Positions 52,551-60,473 of a stretch of DNA of 64,000 bases are shown here, piece by piece. The number at the start of each line of letters is the position of its first letter. Positions within the stretch are counted from its first letter, which is position 1. Position numbers and translations under genes: made by a program. The notes under the pieces are model-generated. The model saw only the letters and a program-made list of their open reading frames with translations, had not been told where the DNA came from and ran no database searches. Origin of the DNA: an uncultured Desulfobacter sp. (GTDB lineage: Bacteria; Desulfobacterota; Desulfobacteria; Desulfobacterales; Desulfobacteraceae); NCBI RefSeq assembly GCF_963666675.1, contig NZ_OY762929.1, positions 4,218,001 through 4,282,000 of the forward strand, given 5' to 3'.

Positions 52551-52655
52551 CTTGATCACCACGGTGGACATGTAAAAACAAAGGGCGGATGCAAACACAG
52601 CCGGGTATCCCAAAACTGATTTTCCGTCCAGGCCGTGCAGCATACCGTTGAACAT
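52530..52655 (-). pseudogene. N-terminal fragment of a membrane protein (possibly DMT type)
   Basis: A minus-strand frame with GAAGGGA seven bases before its ATG encodes MFNGMLHGLDGKSVLGYPAV then FASALCFYMSTVVIKWSAM, a hydrophobic helix resembling TM1 of DMT exporters. It loses its character where it meets the broken metallo-beta-lactamase gene. Probably the 5' remnant of a truncated gene. The 140 bases from here to tyrA are otherwise empty. Confidence 0.35.
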
Positions 52656-52795
52656 GTCAGGTCCCTTCTTTCAATGCCCGACCCGGGTATTTTTTACCCG
52701 GCAGGGGTTTATATTGCCAGAACTCACTAACTGATGGTATTGTGTGTTGCGTTAACCCTTTTTCATAAACATAAATTACCATAAGATCATAAATC

Positions 52796-53938
52796 ATGAC
52801 CAAAGACAACGCCTCTTTTGCAGAGCAAATCAAACCCCATCGGGATGAAATTGATTCTATTGATGCCCAGATTATTTCTTTATTAAGCCGGCGCCGGGAA
52901 CAGGTGGAAAAAATCGTAGGCGTTAAAAAAGCGCACAAGGTACCCATTTACCATCCGGCCCGGGAGGAAGACGTGATATCCCGCCTGCGGGGGAAAGCCA
53001 CGCAGATGGATGTGGACCCGGATCTGGTGGAAAATCTCTACAGAACCATCATGCACCAGTCCAGAAAAAGTCAGACCCGGGTGTCCAAAACCACGTTGAT
53101 ACGGCCCCAGGCAAAGATACTTATTGTGGGCGGTGCCGGAGAGATGGGCCGCCTGTTTGTCCGGTTTTTCAGGGAAACCGGTTACCAGGTGGACGTCCTG
53201 GATAAAGATGACTGGGACCGGGCAAAAGCGTTGTGTGGAGATGCGGACCTTGTGGTGGTCTGTGTACCCATTAATGTGACCGTTCAGGTCGTTGAATCCC
53301 TGGCTCCACTGATGCGGCCGGATGCGGTGCTCACCGACTTGACCTCGGTCAAAAAGAGGCCCCTGGAAGCCATGTGCCGGGCACACAAAGGCCCTGTGCT
53401 GGGCCTGCACCCCCTTTTCGGACCCACCACGGACAACCTGGACAAGCAGATTATTGCCGCATGTGCCGGACAGGACGACGACGCCTGTCAATGGGTAATT
53501 GACCAGCTGGTGGCCTGGGGTGCCGTGGTGATTGAGGCGACGGCCCTGGAACATGACCAGGTCATGGAAATTGTCCAGGCCCTTCGGCATTTTGCTACGT
53601 TTAGTTTCGGCAGTTTCCTCTACCGCCAGGGCATCCCCATCAAACGCACCCTTGAATTTTCAAGCCCCATCTACCGCCTGGAGCTGGGCATGGTGGGCCG
53701 GCTTTTTGCCCAGGACCCGGATCTCTACGCAGAAATCATCTTTGCCACACCCGAACGGCGCCAGCTTTTAAAAACCTTTGTTCAATCCCTGACCCAGTTT
53801 CTGGATATGCTTGAATCCGGGGATAAGGATGCGTTCATCAACGAATTCAATCAAATTGCAGAATGGTTCGGACCGTTCGGCAACCAGGCCCTGCGTGAAA
53901 GTACCTATTTTATCAATAAATTGATTGAACGCTTTTAA
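52796..53938 (+). CDS. tyrA: Bifunctional chorismate mutase / prephenate dehydrogenase (T-protein)
   Basis: 380 residues. Residues 10-95 are an AroQ chorismate mutase (HRDEIDSIDAQIISLLSRR, RLRGKATQMDVDPDLVENLYR). From about 105 the Rossmann motif ILIVGGAGEMGRLFVRFF starts the NAD-dependent prephenate dehydrogenase, with LTSVKKRPLEAM and GLHPLFGPTTDN, a histidine-containing active site. Length and order match the E. coli TyrA. It converts chorismate to hydroxyphenylpyruvate for tyrosine. Its end overlaps the convergent regulator gene by four bases. Confidence 0.95.
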   Translation: MTKDNASFAEQIKPHRDEIDSIDAQIISLLSRRREQVEKIVGVKKAHKVPIYHPAREEDVISRLRGKATQMDVDPDLVENLYRTIMHQSRKSQTRVSKTTLIRPQAKILIVGGAGEMGRLFVRFFRETGYQVDVLDKDDWDRAKALCGDADLVVVCVPINVTVQVVESLAPLMRPDAVLTDLTSVKKRPLEAMCRAHKGPVLGLHPLFGPTTDNLDKQIIAACAGQDDDACQWVIDQLVAWGAVVIEATALEHDQVMEIVQALRHFATFSFGSFLYRQGIPIKRTLEFSSPIYRLELGMVGRLFAQDPDLYAEIIFATPERRQLLKTFVQSLTQFLDMLESGDKDAFINEFNQIAEWFGPFGNQALRESTYFINKLIERF

Positions 53939-55299
53939 CCCTCTTCACCGCCGTACCGCTTAAGCTTTTTAAGCAATGTTTTCCGGGTGATGCCAAGTCT
54001 TCGGGCTGCTTCACTTTTATTGCCACCGGCAGAGGCCAGGGTGGAGAGAATCGCCCGTTCCTCCACCTTGGCCAGGGCGATGTTTTCCAGATTCAATTCT
54101 GCCGCCGTTGCCAGCTCCGGCTCCTCTTCATCCAAAATAAAAGAGAGATCAGACCGGCGAAGGTAATCGGTCCTGGCCATGACCACGCCGCGCTCCACGG
54201 CATTCATCAGCTCCCGGACATTACCGGGCCACGCATACCGGATCAGGGTATCCATGGCATTGGGGGAAAACCCCTTGATGTCCCGGCGGTTTTTACGGGC
54301 AAATTCATCCAGGAAGTGCATGGCAAGCTCCGGGATATCCTCAATGCGCTTTCGCAGCGGCGGAATAGCAATATGGACCACATTCAGCCGGTAGTACAGG
54401 TCTTCCCTGAATTCTTTTTCAGCGGACATGGCTTTTAAATCCCTGTTGGTGGCGGCAATCACCCGGACATCTACGGCAAGGGTCTTTTCCGAGCCCACCG
54501 GCGCAATCTCTTTTTCCTGGATCACCCGCAGCAGCTTTGCCTGCATGGCAAGACTCATCTCGCCGATTTCGTCCAGCAGGATACTGCCCTTGTCCGCCAG
54601 GAGGAATTTACCCTTTCGTTTTTTATCAGCCCCGGTAAATGCCCCCCGTTCATGGCCGAACAACTCGGACTCCAGAAGAGTTTCGGTGATGGCCGCACAA
54701 TTAATCCGGATATAAGGCTGGTCACGCCTCACGCTGTTGTTGTGCAGGGCCGCCGCCACAAGCTCCTTGCCCGTTCCCGACTCCCCTGTAACAAGCACAT
54801 TGGCATCGGTGGGAGCCACCATGTGTATGGTATCCAGCAGCGTCTTCATGGCAGGGCTTTTGCCCAGGATATCATGGTGGAAGGCGCTGGTTTCCAGTTG
54901 TTTTTTCAAGTCCTGATTTTCGTTCTTCAGGTGAAGCCGTTCAAACACCCGGTCCACGGTGAGTTTAAGTTTGTCAAAATCCAAAGGCTTGGTCAAATAG
55001 TCATAGGCTCCGATTTTCAAGGCCTGGACAGCCGTATCCACCGAAGAATAGGCGGTCATGATGATCACGGGCAGGGCGGGGTTAAAGGCATGGATTTTGG
55101 ACAGGGCCTCCATGCCGGACATTTTCACCATTTTCATATCCATCAGCACCAGCCCGAAGGGGCTTTGGGTCACGGCATCCACGCCCTCATCTCCGTCCAG
55201 GGCAACCTGCACGGTATATCCCCACCCTTTCATCAGGGTTTTAAGCATGGTGGCATGGGCGGTATCGTCGTCCACCACCAGCACAGTTTTGTCACTCAT
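53935..55299 (-). CDS. Sigma-54-dependent response regulator (ZraR/NtrC type)
   Basis: 454 residues: receiver domain (VLVVDDDTAHAT, phospho-Asp in LVLMDMKMVKMSG, LTKPLDFDKL), AAA+ domain with Walker A GESGTGKE, the sigma-54 contact loop GAFTGA, Walker B LLDEIGEM, and a Fis-type helix-turn-helix (NKSEAARRLGITRKTLLKKL). It activates sigma-54 promoters; one with perfect spacing lies before the zraP-like gene at 57560. Downstream of the kinase gene, with which it forms an operon. Confidence 0.92.
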   Translation of the reverse strand: MSDKTVLVVDDDTAHATMLKTLMKGWGYTVQVALDGDEGVDAVTQSPFGLVLMDMKMVKMSGMEALSKIHAFNPALPVIIMTAYSSVDTAVQALKIGAYDYLTKPLDFDKLKLTVDRVFERLHLKNENQDLKKQLETSAFHHDILGKSPAMKTLLDTIHMVAPTDANVLVTGESGTGKELVAAALHNNSVRRDQPYIRINCAAITETLLESELFGHERGAFTGADKKRKGKFLLADKGSILLDEIGEMSLAMQAKLLRVIQEKEIAPVGSEKTLAVDVRVIAATNRDLKAMSAEKEFREDLYYRLNVVHIAIPPLRKRIEDIPELAMHFLDEFARKNRRDIKGFSPNAMDTLIRYAWPGNVRELMNAVERGVVMARTDYLRRSDLSFILDEEEPELATAAELNLENIALAKVEERAILSTLASAGGNKSEAARRLGITRKTLLKKLKRYGGEEG

Positions 55300-55325
55300 T
55301 TTTAAAAAAGTCCTTACACCTTAAT

Positions 55326-57149
55326 CTATTCTATTTTCTCACCATCAGGCAGGGTGATATAAAACACAGTACCTTTTGAGGGGCGGCTCTCCACCCGGAT
55401 TTCACCGTTGAGGTTTTCAACGATTCTATGGACAATGGACAATCCGAGCCCCGTTCCTTTGGCCCGGGTGGTAAAATAGGGGTCAAATATTTTTTCAATA
55501 TCCTTTGCCGGAATGCCGCAGCCGTTGTCCGCCACCCGTATTTCAAGATCATCATCCACATCGGTTACAACGATTTCAAGCGTCCCGTTGATCTCCATGG
55601 CATTCAGGGCATTCATGTAAAGATTAAGCAGCACCTGGCAGACCCGCTCCGGGTCCGTATGGATGGTCTCCCGCCGGGTGCGTAAATCCGTTTGAACATG
55701 GACCTTCTTTTTATCAAGGTCATGGGAAACCAGTTTCAGGGAGTGCTGGATAAGGGGTTCGATGGGGGTCGGCTTAATCTCAACGGCCATGGGCTTGGCA
55801 AATTCCAGCAACTGGGTAATGGAACGGTCCATACGTTCCACCTCCTGGATCATGATTTTTGCAATTTCCACGTCTTCGGGTTCATTTTCATATTGCCGGG
55901 AAAAATAGGTGGCAAACCCCTTGATGGAGCTTAATGGATTTCGAATTTCATGGGCCACGCCCGCGGCCAGTTTGCCGATGGCGGCCAATCGCCGGTTGGT
56001 TTCCACCTGTTTTTTCAAGTTGCGGATCTGGGTCAGATCCCTGAATAAAAGAACAAAGCCCTGGATCTGGTCTTCTTCTGCCGGGATGGTCGAAACGGTC
56101 ATTTCCAGCCGAAGGTCGCCCTTCTCTTTCTGGGTCAACGCCACCTCTCCGGATGCGACCCCCCCTGCCCTTGACACATCAGCCGCCATGGCAGCCATTT
56201 GGGGAAAAGCTTTTTCAGGAATGTCACCCAGAATTTTTTCCGCCGCCCGGTTGGCAGAGGTCACATTAAACTTCGGATCCAACGTGATCAGGCCCGAAGG
56301 CATATTTTGAATCACATTGTCGGAAAAGGCCATCACCTGTTCCAAAGAGGACTGGGCGGCCCGGTAAGCCTGGAGGGCAAACAAGGCAATAATACCCGAA
56401 CAGCAAAACACAAAAAACAAAAGCCCTCTGATGACAATATTCTTAAAGCCCCGGGCCTGGGCGGCCTGGACCCCTGCCATGGACATGCCCGCCAAAATAT
56501 AATGATCGGTCTGACCGAAAACGGCAAACGCGGGTCCTGCCAAACCGTCAGTGGCGGGCGCAGGCGGTTGGGACGGCATTTTTCCGTGCTTGTAGTCATA
56601 GTTGGAAACAGACCCGGGATTGGGGCTGTGGCCCTGGACAGGCCCAAGTCTCGGCCCTCTAAACCGGATATTAAACGGAATGAAACGTTTGGCCACTTCC
56701 AGGACCGGCCCCTCCTGGGTGTTCAGAGACCGGCTGGAAATCAGGTGGGGATCCCTGGGCAGGGGCACAAAATCCGCCCATCCATCATATATTTTACCGA
56801 CCATGCCGGCATCGGAATGGGCGATGATTTTCCCCACGGCATCGGTGATCATGATATATGCGACATCGGGCTGCCCTGCGGTCTCCTCCAGCATGGACTG
56901 GATTCTTTTTGTACCCCACTGCATGGACCCCATGCCAATCCGGGTCCCCGCTTCAAAAGTACGGATTAAGGATGTACCGGTGATCAAAAACCGCTCACGG
57001 ATAAATTCATCTTGTTTTTTTACCCGGTCCAGGGTCATCAGGATAAATACCGGCAACAGCACAACAAGAACGCCCACCATCACCAATGGCGGCACCAGAC
57101 CCGGCATTTTGGGGGCAATATTTAATCTAAATCTATTTTTTATGGTCAT
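55326..57149 (-). CDS. Sensor histidine kinase (ZraS type)
   Basis: About 607 residues from ATG 57149; the frame extends 42 codons further without a convincing start. Two membrane helices (PPLVMVGVLVVLLPVFILM and about residue 245) enclose a periplasmic sensor region with PDVAYIMITDAVGKIIAHSD. Then come a PAS domain, the HisKA box GVAHEIRNPLSSIKGF (phospho-His) and HATPase motifs NGCGIPAKDIEKIF, TTRAKGTGLGLSI. ZraS homologues sense periplasmic zinc or envelope stress. Confidence 0.9.
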   Translation of the reverse strand: MTIKNRFRLNIAPKMPGLVPPLVMVGVLVVLLPVFILMTLDRVKKQDEFIRERFLITGTSLIRTFEAGTRIGMGSMQWGTKRIQSMLEETAGQPDVAYIMITDAVGKIIAHSDAGMVGKIYDGWADFVPLPRDPHLISSRSLNTQEGPVLEVAKRFIPFNIRFRGPRLGPVQGHSPNPGSVSNYDYKHGKMPSQPPAPATDGLAGPAFAVFGQTDHYILAGMSMAGVQAAQARGFKNIVIRGLLFFVFCCSGIIALFALQAYRAAQSSLEQVMAFSDNVIQNMPSGLITLDPKFNVTSANRAAEKILGDIPEKAFPQMAAMAADVSRAGGVASGEVALTQKEKGDLRLEMTVSTIPAEEDQIQGFVLLFRDLTQIRNLKKQVETNRRLAAIGKLAAGVAHEIRNPLSSIKGFATYFSRQYENEPEDVEIAKIMIQEVERMDRSITQLLEFAKPMAVEIKPTPIEPLIQHSLKLVSHDLDKKKVHVQTDLRTRRETIHTDPERVCQVLLNLYMNALNAMEINGTLEIVVTDVDDDLEIRVADNGCGIPAKDIEKIFDPYFTTRAKGTGLGLSIVHRIVENLNGEIRVESRPSKGTVFYITLPDGEKIE

Positions 57150-57441
57150 AGGTTCTTCACGCCAATTTTTCCAAGCCACGCAATCAGACCAACCATTCAT
57201 GTTACCTAAATGAAATAACACGCATCGGCCCGGCTCGTTTGTTAGGGGATCAATTCGGATTGCAATGCAAAACAAGTACCAGTATTACCTCAATTTGATA
57301 TTCCCGTCTCGATACCTCTTTCCACGATACAATTATATCCCCAAAGACCTAAAAAATTAAACGCCACAGCCTTTGTAAAAATCTTTTATCCACCCTTAAA
57401 ACCTGGAAAATCGATGCAGACAGTGTATTTTCTACCCGGTT

Positions 57442-57470
57442 GTATACCCGGGCATGGGTATAAAGTATAC
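57442..57470. promoter_or_regulatory. Candidate upstream activator site for the ZraR-like regulator
   Basis: GTATAC at 57442-57447 and again at 57465-57470, with GGGTATA between, in a region about 110 bases upstream of the sigma-54 promoter. The palindromic repeat at this distance fits an enhancer, but no consensus is known to me for this regulator. Confidence 0.35.
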
Positions 57471-57559
57471 ACCCTCTTCCATTTTCACAAAACACCCTGA
57501 TATTAGCTATAGACGCGAAAGGCCTGTCAGAAAACGACTTCAACGATTTTCAAGAAAGG

Positions 57560-57575
57560 TGGCACACCATTTGCT
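57560..57575 (+). promoter_or_regulatory. Sigma-54 promoter upstream of the zraP-like gene
   Basis: TGGCAC-ACCAT-TTGCT matches the -24/-12 consensus with correct spacing, about 107 bases before the ATG. Two tandem 19-bp copies of AGCGATGATCAAAAAGCTT follow at 57588-57625 in the presumed leader. The rest of the 57150-57681 gap (532 bases) holds no gene. Confidence 0.75.
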
Positions 57576-57587
57576 TTATAGCTTTGC

Positions 57588-57625
57588 AGCGATGATCAAA
57601 AAGCTTAGCGATGATCAAAAAGCTT
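57588..57625 (+). repeat. 19-bp tandem duplication in the zraP-like leader
   Basis: AGCGATGATCAAAAAGCTT occurs twice without a gap, just downstream of the sigma-54 promoter. Could be a recent slippage product or a binding site. Confidence 0.8.
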
Positions 57626-57681
57626 AAAGATCACGGTAATACGAATCACAGCATATAAACCAAGCGCCACAAGGAGACACT

Positions 57682-58185
57682 ATGAAAAAAACCTTAGCCG
57701 CATTAACCATCCTGGTTGTCACATGCACATTCTCTGCCGGTGCATTTGCAAATCCCCCAATGCAGGGAAAGGGCAAAGGGTTAAGACAGCCCCCCCCCCG
57801 GGCGTGCATGAACCTGACCGATGAACAGCAAAAACAGCTTAGCGATCTGCATCAAAAATTTATTGATGACACCTACGAGACGCGTAGCGAGATCATGAAC
57901 CTGGATCAGCAGATTCGCATGTACATGGAAACATCTGATCCGGATCCTGCAAAACTGAAATCAATGGTTATCGAAAAAGCGGATTTATCAAAAGATCTGG
58001 CTGTTAAACGCCTGGAATTCTCCCTGGATGCCAGGAAAATATCTCCGGAGTTAAAATTCATGCCCATGGGAATGGGCTCAAGATTCAGCGGTCATGGCAA
58101 GGAATATGGCCGCGGCTTCCACGGATTCGGTAAAGGTGCCGGCTTTGACGGCCCCCAAGACGAGACCCCGGCGGAAAATAACTAA
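57682..58185 (+). CDS. ZraP/Spy/CpxP-like periplasmic metal-stress protein
   Basis: 167 residues: signal peptide (LAALTILVVTCTFSAGAFA), then LTDEQQKQLSDLHQKFIDDT, the LTxxQ-type helix of the Spy/CpxP/ZraP family, and a Met/His/Gly-rich tail (MPMGMGSRFSGHGKEYGRGF) that may bind metal. Strong AAGGAG precedes the ATG. With the divergent kinase-regulator pair it reproduces the zraP-zraSR arrangement of enterobacteria, where the chaperone is induced via sigma-54. Confidence 0.88.
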   Translation: MKKTLAALTILVVTCTFSAGAFANPPMQGKGKGLRQPPPRACMNLTDEQQKQLSDLHQKFIDDTYETRSEIMNLDQQIRMYMETSDPDPAKLKSMVIEKADLSKDLAVKRLEFSLDARKISPELKFMPMGMGSRFSGHGKEYGRGFHGFGKGAGFDGPQDETPAENN

Positions 58186-58245
58186 TTACCCACCACTTAG
58201 TACTCTTCAACGAACCCACTCTCCACCACCTCCCTTCTCTCCTGT

Positions 58246-58281
58246 CCCCCCGGGTAACACCGGGGGGATCCTTTTTTATTT
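58246..58281 (+). terminator. Terminator after the zraP-like gene
   Basis: CCCCCCGG, a 6-base loop, and CCGGGGGG, followed by ATCCTTTTTTATTTT. Strong GC stem with T-tract, about 60 bases after the stop. Confidence 0.85.
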
Positions 58282-58328
58282 TAGTGCCCGACCGAAAACC
58301 GTAAATTTCCGTTCAGACACTATCTTTG

Positions 58329-59135
58329 TTACTCTTCCAAGGCCACAGGATTTTCGAGGACACCAATGCCTTCGATTTCAACCTCCATCCGATCCCCCGG
58401 CGCTATATAAACGCGGGGTTTACGGGTAAAGCCCACCCCTTCGGGCGTCCCTGTCAGGATCAGGGTGCCGGGTAAAAGGGTAGAAGACTGGGAGAGGTAG
58501 GAAATCATGTTGGCGATGCTGAACACCATGTCGCTGGTGTGGCTGTCCTGCATGGTTTCACCGTTGAGCCGCAGCTTAATGGATAGCTGCTGGGGATCCG
58601 GAATTTCATCCGTCAAGGTCATGACCGGCCCGCAGGGACAGAAGGTATCGTAACTTTTTCCCCGGGTCCACTGGAATGCGCCGGCATGCTTCTGCCACCG
58701 CCGGGCGGAGACATCATTGGTGCAGGTATAGCCAAGCACGTAATCCAGGGCCTCTTCTTCGGATACATTCTTGGCAGCCTTTTTAATGATCACCCCAAGC
58801 TCGGCTTCATAATCCACCTCTGGGGGGTCCGCCGCGCATTTTGGAATCAAAACGGCATCGCCGTGGCCGGCCAGGCTCCCAGGATATTTCATGAAAATAG
58901 CCGGATATTTTGGAATCTCCTGTCCCGTCTCTTTGGCATGACGCCGGTAATTCAGGCCTATACAGATAATGGACGACGGCTCCACCGGGGGCAGAACGTT
59001 TACCACATCCACCCGTTCACCGGTATCTTTGAAGCTGTAATCTTCAGACTGTTCGACAATACTTGCTGTCTTTCCGTCCCAATCGCACCCCATGACCTCT
59101 GTACCCTCTTGGGTAGTAAAACGAATGATCTTCAT
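58329..59135 (-). CDS. Fumarylacetoacetate hydrolase family protein
   Basis: 268 residues. The metal-binding site is seen as PPEVDYEAELGVII (Glu-x-Glu...) with the later Asp in YTCTNDVSARRWQ, and substrate loops GLNYRRHAKETGQ and LTGTPEGVGF. The N-terminal extension of 60 residues is typical of the 5-carboxymethyl-2-hydroxymuconate isomerase/acylpyruvase branch. Likely hydrolyses or decarboxylates a beta-diketo acid; exact substrate unknown. Single gene. Confidence 0.9.
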   Translation of the reverse strand: MKIIRFTTQEGTEVMGCDWDGKTASIVEQSEDYSFKDTGERVDVVNVLPPVEPSSIICIGLNYRRHAKETGQEIPKYPAIFMKYPGSLAGHGDAVLIPKCAADPPEVDYEAELGVIIKKAAKNVSEEEALDYVLGYTCTNDVSARRWQKHAGAFQWTRGKSYDTFCPCGPVMTLTDEIPDPQQLSIKLRLNGETMQDSHTSDMVFSIANMISYLSQSSTLLPGTLILTGTPEGVGFTRKPRVYIAPGDRMEVEIEGIGVLENPVALEE

Positions 59136-59209
59136 TTAAGGCTCCTTTATTCTTTTGATTGCATGGGCTATATTCATATCCGGAATTAAACACATCCGGC
59201 AAGGAAAAA

Positions 59210-60112
59210 ATGAAATCTATTTTCACGGGCAGTATACATAATAAAAACAGCAGAAAGCAGGCCGATCTTATCATGGTTGTCCTGGCGTCCCAGTCTGTCA
59301 GGGCGGTCATTGATACGGCGCCTGACGGATCATGCGACATTTATGTCTCCGATGACGATGTGTTTAAGGCCCGGCAGCAATTGGAACGTTACCGAATGGA
59401 GAACAAAGATATTCCACATCCGGTTTCCCATGTGCCCTCGGGATTTTTTTTCTCCCCGGCCGCCCTGGCTCTGGCCTTTTTTTTAGCCGCCATTCACTAC
59501 TTCATTGCTACCCGGGGCCTTCACAAACAAGCGATTCTGAACTTCGGTTCGTCCTCGTATTACCTGGGCCAGGGGCAAAATTTCAGGGCCGTAACCGCTT
59601 TATTTCTGCACAGCGATACAGACCATCTTATCGGCAATATGGCGGGAATCGTCATACTTGCGGGCCCGTTGCTTCGCGTCACAGGTTACGGCCAGGGTCT
59701 TTTGCTGCTGTTGGCAGCGGGCACGGCCGGCAATCTGATATCCGAAAGTTTTGGCCGGGATTTGCGGATCTCCATCGGCGCATCCACGGCAGTCATGGCG
59801 GCGGCCGGGCTGCTGGGAGCCCGGCGCATGACCATTGGCGCACCATCAGTTCATTCGGCATTTCCAAAGCTCAAAATACTGTTTCCCTTTGCTGCGGCAG
59901 CCACCCTGACCGCCATGTTCAGCCATGGTGAAAACACGGATGTGTCTGCCCATTTATTCGGTTTTCTTGCCGGCACCGGCATCGGGCTGTGCTACTATCC
60001 GTTGTCTGTACCCTTCTCCGGTCGAATAATCGGCCATATTAGTTTCGGCATTGTTTTGGGAATATTAAGTACGGCCCTGATCCAAGGTGTTTTAACTTTT
60101 CTGAAAGGATAA
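59210..60112 (+). CDS. Rhomboid family intramembrane serine protease
   Basis: 300 residues from the ATG preceded by AAGGAAAA. A cytoplasmic N-terminal region of about 75 residues precedes six or seven hydrophobic segments. Catalytic features: FLHSDTDHLIGNMAG (conserved His and Asn), the serine in ISIGASTAV (GxSxx) and the histidine in VSAHLFGFLAG. The dyad is therefore complete. Substrates unknown; the nearby giant surface protein is a speculative candidate. Confidence 0.88.
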   Translation: MKSIFTGSIHNKNSRKQADLIMVVLASQSVRAVIDTAPDGSCDIYVSDDDVFKARQQLERYRMENKDIPHPVSHVPSGFFFSPAALALAFFLAAIHYFIATRGLHKQAILNFGSSSYYLGQGQNFRAVTALFLHSDTDHLIGNMAGIVILAGPLLRVTGYGQGLLLLLAAGTAGNLISESFGRDLRISIGASTAVMAAAGLLGARRMTIGAPSVHSAFPKLKILFPFAAAATLTAMFSHGENTDVSAHLFGFLAGTGIGLCYYPLSVPFSGRIIGHISFGIVLGILSTALIQGVLTFLKG

Positions 60113-60240
60113 AATCAAATGAAGCAATAGCTGTTTATCGACTCTTGATTAATTAAACGGTTAGACAGCAAAAATGGAGGCAAATTCCCCGGCTACCATA
60201 ATTCCAATTAAATCGTAAAATTCTACCAATTTCAGGAAAT

Positions 60241-60278
60241 ATTTTTACCATTTTCGCGAAATTTTTACTATTTTCGCA
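60241..60278. repeat. Direct repeat in the leader of the giant repeat protein gene
   Basis: ATTTTTACCATTTTCGCG and ATTTTTACTATTTTCGCA lie 20 bases apart, in an AT-rich stretch. The spacing of two helical turns suggests a regulator binding array. Part of the 361-base gap 60113-60473, in which I see no gene. Confidence 0.6.
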
Positions 60279-60415
60279 ATAGAATTAATTTTAGTATTAG
60301 CCAAACATTGTTTTAACTTGACAATTAAAATGATTCTATCTTAATACGATTCTGCACCAATATTACATTTTTTTAACTAGTCTGAATTTTTCGGCAATCT
60401 GCTCTAAATTTTTTA

Positions 60416-60440
60416 GGCAAACTGTAAATTTACAGTTGCC
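60416..60440. promoter_or_regulatory. 18-bp perfect palindrome upstream of the giant repeat protein
   Basis: AACTGTAAATTTACAGTT is perfectly self-complementary, extended to GGC...GCC on both sides. It lies 34 bases before the start codon. Could be an operator or a leader hairpin. Confidence 0.6.
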
Positions 60441-60473
60441 GGAATCAAACTTCAGAAAGAAAAAGGAACGACT

